Part shown: piece by piece, positions 59,779 through 64,000 of the stretch
How the letters are laid out: each line of letters begins with the position of its first letter
Position numbering within the stretch: position 1 is the stretch's first letter
Source: Pseudomonas frederiksbergensis
GTDB taxonomy: Bacteria; Pseudomonadota; Gammaproteobacteria; Pseudomonadales; Pseudomonadaceae
Assembly (NCBI RefSeq): GCF_003732665.1
Contig: NZ_MOBP01000025.1
Span: 1 to 64,000 of the forward strand
Direction: 5' to 3'
Length of the DNA: 64,000 bases
Position numbers and translations under genes: made by a program
The notes under the pieces: generated by a model
The model's input: only the letters and a program-made list of their open reading frames with translations
The model's database searches: none
Told to the model about the DNA's origin: nothing

Positions 59779-60750
59779 TTAGCGACTCAGCTTGTCGGGA
59801 AAAAACGACATCGGGGCGTGAGTCGCCTTCCATGTTTTTGCAAATTTCTCAGCTTCTACTATTTGCTCAGGTGTCATCTTGCTGGCAATTTTTTTAAGCT
59901 TACTTTCAGCCAAGTCCAGAATTCCACCGCCGCCGTCTAGCTCCCTTAGCAAATATATAAGCGCGTAACCTTTAACGATATCGAATGGGAAACCGTATGT
60001 ATCTGGCTCATGGGCGAGGTCTGACCCATAACCATAAATAGTTGATGCATAGCCCGCCAAAGCTGCTTGTTCATTCCAATACCGAAACCCTTCGATATCT
60101 GACTTTTCAAACAGAATAGCGGCATATTCCATCATTGATTTTGGATAGCCACCTTCAGCGGATGCTTTGAACCATTTTTCAATAGCCTCGCCACGTTTCC
60201 AAGGCAGGAAAAATCCTTCACCTTGCTGATAACTTACACCCATCCAATATTGAGCCAGCGCATGACCTGCCAAAGCGGATTTCTCAAGCCATTCCTCGTC
60301 TCCAGTTAGCTCGTACATTATGTACATAGCTTCTGCGTCACCCTGTATCGTTTTGGGCATAGCTACATCTTTTGCTTGGTTTAACCATTCAATAGGCAAT
60401 TTTTGATTGGGCGAACAGTCGTTAGTAAATGTGCATAGATCCTTCTCGCTACGCCCGAGTTGAATCATGGCGTACAGGTCACCTTGAGCAGCCGAGGCCT
60501 CGTACCACCTCCGTGCTTCAGGATTCATGTAGTGATTTTTTCTCCTTAGCGATTCACCTAAATAATACTGAGCTTCGTGGTCTCCTGCTTCAGCAGCAAT
60601 GGTGAGGAATGGTATCGCTGAGGTGGCTTTATATTGGTTGTAAAAGGTTATTCCCTGAGTTTTTGCCAATTTTTGCTCTGAAGTGAGCTCGGCAAAAGCA
60701 GTGTTTGTAAATGCCATAAATAGAAGTGCGGCAATTAATAGTCTTCTCAT
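59779..60750 (-). CDS. Secreted Sel1-repeat protein A (probable T6SS immunity type)
   Basis: 323 residues with a signal peptide (core LLIAALLFMAFTNTAFA) and Sel1-like alpha-alpha repeats such as AEAGDHEAQYYLGESL, AAQGDLYAMIQLGRSE, ALAGHALAQYWMGVSY and SAEGGYPKSMMEYAA. A conserved Cys pair (LCTFTNDC) suggests a periplasmic disulfide. It starts five bases after the stop of the next paralogue upstream. Tandem periplasmic Sel1-repeat paralogues are known as immunity proteins next to Tle5b/PldB type VI phospholipases; that role is inferred. The DNA is AT-richer than the rest of the window. Confidence 0.85.
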   Translation of the reverse strand: MRRLLIAALLFMAFTNTAFAELTSEQKLAKTQGITFYNQYKATSAIPFLTIAAEAGDHEAQYYLGESLRRKNHYMNPEARRWYEASAAQGDLYAMIQLGRSEKDLCTFTNDCSPNQKLPIEWLNQAKDVAMPKTIQGDAEAMYIMYELTGDEEWLEKSALAGHALAQYWMGVSYQQGEGFFLPWKRGEAIEKWFKASAEGGYPKSMMEYAAILFEKSDIEGFRYWNEQAALAGYASTIYGYGSDLAHEPDTYGFPFDIVKGYALIYLLRELDGGGGILDLAESKLKKIASKMTPEQIVEAEKFAKTWKATHAPMSFFPDKLSR

Positions 60751-60755
60751 GGAAT

Positions 60756-61739
60756 TTAGCGACTCAGTTTGTCCGGAAAGAAAGACAGCGGTGGGTGAGT
60801 GGTTTTCCATTCTTTTGCTAATTCATAAGCTTCTAAAATTTGCTCAGGTGTCATTTTTTCAGCAATTTCAGGAAGGGTTTCATTTACGTAAACCTGAACA
60901 TCTCCACCACCGTCTAGCTCAGTGAGTAGCGAAGTTACCGCGTAACCTTTGACCAGATCCAGTGGAAAGTCGAACAGCGATGGTGAGTGCGCCAAATATG
61001 CTCCGTAACTACTGATGCCTGATTCGTATCCGGCATTAGCTGCTTCGTAAATCCAGTGACGAGCCACCGCTAAATCACCGTGGTCCTCATAAATAAACGC
61101 CGCATATTCCATCATGGCCGGTGGGTATCCTCCCTGTGCAGATAATCTCAGCCACTCTCCAACTGCCTCATGCCGTTTCCATGGCAGGAAGAAGCCATCT
61201 CCCTGCCTAGTTCCAATGGCCATCCAGTACTGAGCCAATGGGTTGCCCTCAAATGCTGATTTCTCAAGCCATACGTCGTCAATTGTAAGCTCGTACATGA
61301 CATACATGGCCTCTGCGTCACCTTGGATCGCTTTCGGCTCAGCTATATGTTTGGCTTGTTTTAACCATTCAATGGGTAGTTTTTGTTCGGGAGGGCAGTC
61401 GTTTGAAAGCGCGCAAAAATCTTTCTCACTACGTCCTAGTTGAATCATTGCATAAAGATCACCCTGAGTCGCCGACGCCTCATACCACTTACGTGCCTCA
61501 GGGTTCATGTAGTGATTTTTTCTTCTGAGCGATTCACCGAGATAATACTGGGCTTCATGATCTCCGGCTTCAGCAGCAATGGTGAGGAATGGCATTGCAG
61601 AAGTGGCTTTATATTGATTGTAGAGAGTTATTCCCTTGGTCTTCGCTAATTTTTGTTCTGTGTTAAGTTCGGCGTGCGCATTGTTCGTAAGTGTCGTGAG
61701 CAGCAATGCGCATATTATTATTCTATTAATTGAAATCAA
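60756..61739 (-). CDS. Secreted Sel1-repeat protein B
   Basis: About 327 residues. The best start is TTG at 61739, which overlaps the stop of paralogue C as TTGA and opens a signal peptide (NRIIICALLLTTLTNNAHA). The longer frame to 61790 runs into gene C and starts without a signal peptide. Sel1 repeats are as in A, with Cys pair FCALSNDC. The first ~120 residues are nearly identical to A, while the second half differs more (GDGFFLPWKRHEAVGEWLRL, IYEDHGDLAVARHWIYEAAN). Confidence 0.82.
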   Translation of the reverse strand: MISINRIIICALLLTTLTNNAHAELNTEQKLAKTKGITLYNQYKATSAMPFLTIAAEAGDHEAQYYLGESLRRKNHYMNPEARKWYEASATQGDLYAMIQLGRSEKDFCALSNDCPPEQKLPIEWLKQAKHIAEPKAIQGDAEAMYVMYELTIDDVWLEKSAFEGNPLAQYWMAIGTRQGDGFFLPWKRHEAVGEWLRLSAQGGYPPAMMEYAAFIYEDHGDLAVARHWIYEAANAGYESGISSYGAYLAHSPSLFDFPLDLVKGYAVTSLLTELDGGGDVQVYVNETLPEIAEKMTPEQILEAYELAKEWKTTHPPLSFFPDKLSR

Positions 61740-62713
61740 TGGCTCAATTTTTCCGGAAAAAACGACAAAGGTGGATGTGTGAGTTTCCATTTTTTCGCAA
61801 ACTCGTTCGCTTGTGAAATTTGCTCAGGCGTCATTTTTGCCTCTATCTCGGGTAGCTTAACTTCAAGGTAATCTCGAGCACTGCCGCCACCATCAAGCTC
61901 CTTCAGAAGCGAAACGAGCCCATAGCCTTTTACCAAATCCAAGGGGTAACCGACCTTATCGGGCGTATGAGTCAGATAGGCGCCGTAGGTACTTACAGCA
62001 TTCTGCTCACCTGTATTTGCTGCTTCCTCCAGCCAATGACGAACACCCACCATGTCGCCTTCTTTATACAAGACTGCTACGTAAGCCATCATCGCTTTAG
62101 GGTAGCCCCCTTCAGAAGAAGCTTTTAACCACTTGGCAATGGATTCGGACCGTTTCCAGGGCAGCAGGAATATGCCATTACCTTCTTGTTCACCGATTGC
62201 CATCCAGTACTGTGCGATAGCGTGACCGGCATTTGCAGACTTCTCTAACCAGTCTCGATCTATTGTGAGTTGATACATGATGAACATGGCTTCTGCGTCG
62301 CCTTGCTCAGCTTTAGGCTTCGCCAAATTTTGGGCGAGATTTAACCAGTCGATTGGTTGTTTTGTTGTTGGAGAACAATCGTTCGAAAACTGACAGAGAT
62401 CTTTTTCGCTTCGTCCTAACTGAATCATCGCGTAAAGATTGCCTTGGCTCGCCGAGGCTTCATACCACTCGCGAGCCTCAGCATTCATGTAGTGATTTTT
62501 CTTTCGAAGTGATTCGCCAAGAAAATATTGTGCTTCGTCATCCCCTGATTCGGCGGCAACTGTCAGGAGAGCAGTAGCAGACATAGTTTTATATTGATTG
62601 TAGAGAGTTATTCCTTGTTTCTTTGAGGGTTCTTGGAGTGGTGACAAGTCCGCGCTCGCGTGGAACGACAGCGTTAAGAAAAATAGCGTGCTGAGTAGTT
62701 TTATTAAGCTCAT
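61736..62713 (-). CDS. Secreted Sel1-repeat protein C
   Basis: 325 residues from ATG 62713, overlapping the stop of paralogue D (ATGA). A signal peptide (LLSTLFFLTLSFHASA) is followed by Sel1 repeats with Cys pair LCQFSNDC. It is the most divergent of the array: an extra residue pair in GNGIFLLPWKRSESIAKWLK and a distinct segment YKEGDMVGVRHWLEEAANTG. Confidence 0.83.
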   Translation of the reverse strand: MSLIKLLSTLFFLTLSFHASADLSPLQEPSKKQGITLYNQYKTMSATALLTVAAESGDDEAQYFLGESLRKKNHYMNAEAREWYEASASQGNLYAMIQLGRSEKDLCQFSNDCSPTTKQPIDWLNLAQNLAKPKAEQGDAEAMFIMYQLTIDRDWLEKSANAGHAIAQYWMAIGEQEGNGIFLLPWKRSESIAKWLKASSEGGYPKAMMAYVAVLYKEGDMVGVRHWLEEAANTGEQNAVSTYGAYLTHTPDKVGYPLDLVKGYGLVSLLKELDGGGSARDYLEVKLPEIEAKMTPEQISQANEFAKKWKLTHPPLSFFPEKLSH

Positions 62714-63681
62714 TGGCTCAACTTGTCGGGAAAAAATGAAACAGGTGGGTGCGAAACTTTCCAGGCTTTCGCCAAATCTTTGGCTTCGAGAATTTGCGCG
62801 GGTGTCATCTTGGCGGCGATAATCGGTAATTTGAACTCGACGTTAGTTTGCATATCGCCCCCACCATCCAACTCGCTCAATGAATATACATATGCATATC
62901 CTTTTACGAGGTCTAATGGGAAGCCATATCTGTCGGGCTCATGGGCAAGATAGGATCCGTAGCCATAAACTGTCTCTGCATAACCGGCCAGCGCCGCTTG
63001 TTCATTCCAATATCGAAAGCCTTCAATATCCCCTTTTTCGAAGAGTAATGTTGCGTACTCCATCATTGATTTCGGATAACCACCCTCTGCGGAAGATTTA
63101 AACCATTTCTCAACTTCTTCTCCTCGTTTCCAAGGCAGGAAAAATCCTTCTCCTTGCTTATAGCCAACGCCCATCCAGTATTGTGATAGAGCATAACCTG
63201 CGGAGGCTGATTTCTGAAGCCACTCATTATTCATTGTGAGTTCGTACATAATGTACATGGCTTCCGGATCACCTTTTTCAGCTTTTAAGTTTGCGAGATC
63301 TTTAGCCTGATTCAACCACTCAATAGGTTTTTTTTGTCCAGCAGGGCAGTCTTTTGAAATTTGGCAAAGATCTTTTTGACTCCGTCCCAGCTGAATCATT
63401 GCATACAAATCACCATGATCCGCTGATGCCTCGTACCACATGCGCGCATCAGGATTCATATAATGATTTTTCCTCCTGTGCGATTCACCTAAATAATACT
63501 GAGCTTCTTGGTCTCCGGCTTGTGCAGCAATGGTGAGAAGTGGGACTGCTAACGCGGTTTTGTCTTGATTGTAGAGAGTTAAACCTCGAATTTTGGCTGA
63601 TTCCGCTTCAGATGAAAGCCCAGCGCACGCATTATTCACAAATTTTAGAAATAATAATGCACTAATCAGCGATCTTTTCAT
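62710..63681 (-). CDS. Secreted Sel1-repeat protein D
   Basis: 323 residues from ATG 63681, five bases after the stop of paralogue E (TGA TATCA ATG). A signal peptide (SLISALLFLKFVNNACA) is followed by Sel1 repeats with Cys pair LCQISKDC. Its second half closely matches A (GEGFFLPWKRGEEVEKWFKS, FRYWNEQAALAGYAETVYGY), a mosaic relation across the array. Confidence 0.83.
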   Translation of the reverse strand: MKRSLISALLFLKFVNNACAGLSSEAESAKIRGLTLYNQDKTALAVPLLTIAAQAGDQEAQYYLGESHRRKNHYMNPDARMWYEASADHGDLYAMIQLGRSQKDLCQISKDCPAGQKKPIEWLNQAKDLANLKAEKGDPEAMYIMYELTMNNEWLQKSASAGYALSQYWMGVGYKQGEGFFLPWKRGEEVEKWFKSSAEGGYPKSMMEYATLLFEKGDIEGFRYWNEQAALAGYAETVYGYGSYLAHEPDRYGFPLDLVKGYAYVYSLSELDGGGDMQTNVEFKLPIIAAKMTPAQILEAKDLAKAWKVSHPPVSFFPDKLSQ

Positions 63682-63686
63682 TGATA

Positions 63687-64000
63687 TCAGCGGCTCAGTT
63701 TTTCCGGGAAAAACGATAGGGGCGGATGGGTCTCTTTCCATGTTTTGGCGAAACTCTTTGCCTCGGCAATTTGTTCAGGAGTTATTTTGGAAGAGATTTT
63801 TTGCAATTGGTCTTTTACATCCGCTTGCATCCCTCCGCCTCCATCCAGCTCTTTTAGCAAATAAATTAATGCATAGCCTTTGACAGCATCGAGAGGGTAC
63901 CCATATAGATCTGGTTCGTGGGCTAAATCCGAACCATACTCAAATATAGTGGATACATAGCCGGTGAGGGCGGATTTTTCGTTCCATTTTCGGTAGCCCT
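63687..64000 (-). CDS. Secreted Sel1-repeat protein E, C-terminal part
   Basis: The frame enters from beyond the window and ends at TGA 63687-63689, giving about 103 residues ending HPPLSFFPEKLSR. It reads KWNEKSALTGYVSTIFEYGS, LAHEPDLYGYPLDAVKGYAL and KELDGGGGMQADVKDQLQ, clearly the same family and closest to A at its end. The array therefore continues past the window. Confidence 0.85.
   Translation of the reverse strand, partial: GYRKWNEKSALTGYVSTIFEYGSDLAHEPDLYGYPLDAVKGYALIYLLKELDGGGGMQADVKDQLQKISSKITPEQIAEAKSFAKTWKETHPPLSFFPEKLSR

Noticed and set aside
61736..61790. ATG-equivalent start at 61790 for Sel1 protein B
   Set aside because: It would overlap gene C by more than 50 bases and begin without a signal peptide; the TTG at 61739 gives one and mirrors the neighbouring gene junctions.

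Overview
The window reads as chromosomal DNA of a fluorescent-group Pseudomonas. The evidence is high-GC genes with Pseudomonas-specific families (DUF1652, DUF2790, FapA-F), a second gnd-zwf locus, Ku/LigD, LpxO and CptA, and about twenty intergenic copies of the Pseudomonas REP palindrome (core GTGGGAGCGGGCTTGCTCGCG). No tRNA, rRNA, insertion sequence, integrase or CRISPR array was seen. Only the last ~4.5 kb and parts of the fap locus look compositionally different (AT-richer).

Layout. 1-7.3 kb: nicotinate catabolism, with a MarR regulator (NicR-like), nicA-nicB hydroxylase, a TetR regulator (NicS-like) and an NCS2 permease. Two near-identical 16-bp operators precede nicA. 7.5-10.7 kb: LysR regulator divergent from a PotF-like binding protein and an agmatinase-family ureohydrolase. 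10.8-15.9 kb: aldo/keto reductase, WYL regulator, NTF2-like protein, AFG1/ZapE ATPase, DinB and GNAT proteins. 16.2-20.9 kb: TonB siderophore receptor with a Fur box, phosphoethanolamine transferase CptA and a small coiled-coil protein. 21.2-24.5 kb: gnd-zwf-HAD operon with ATGA overlaps. 24.7-26.5 kb: a delta-60 repeat protein and a small protein.

26.8-33.8 kb: complete functional-amyloid operon fapABCDEF (minus strand), a convergent sigma-54 activator gene, a good -24/-12 promoter before fapA, an upstream 24-bp palindrome, and an intrinsic terminator between fapC and fapD. 33.8-34.9 kb: pnuC plus an NadR-type ribosylnicotinamide kinase. 35-46 kb: chemoreceptor, uppP, DUF1294, MmcQ/YjbR, LysR-azoR pair, alpha/beta hydrolase, MFS transporter, ABC-F protein YbiT and LpxO. 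46.3-49.7 kb: ku-ligD NHEJ pair. 49.9-51.4 kb: a small secreted protein and a PQQ-type sugar dehydrogenase.

51.5-55.2 kb: a little-studied set in which a GNAT-C39 peptidase fusion is divergent from an ATP-grasp (RLAN-RimK-like) protein followed by a CorA-like protein. 55.7-56.9 kb: a threonine deaminase lacking its ACT regulatory domain, preceded by a leader peptide rich in Ile/Thr codons, an attenuator, and a hairpin over the ribosome binding site. 57-59.7 kb: small Pseudomonas proteins. 59.8-64 kb: at least five tandem, translationally linked, secreted Sel1-repeat paralogues. They resemble the immunity arrays next to Tle5b/PldB type VI phospholipase effectors, and the array continues past the window end.

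The strongest leads are the threonine deaminase leader, the Sel1 array, the fap regulatory architecture and the ATP-grasp/GNAT-C39 cluster.
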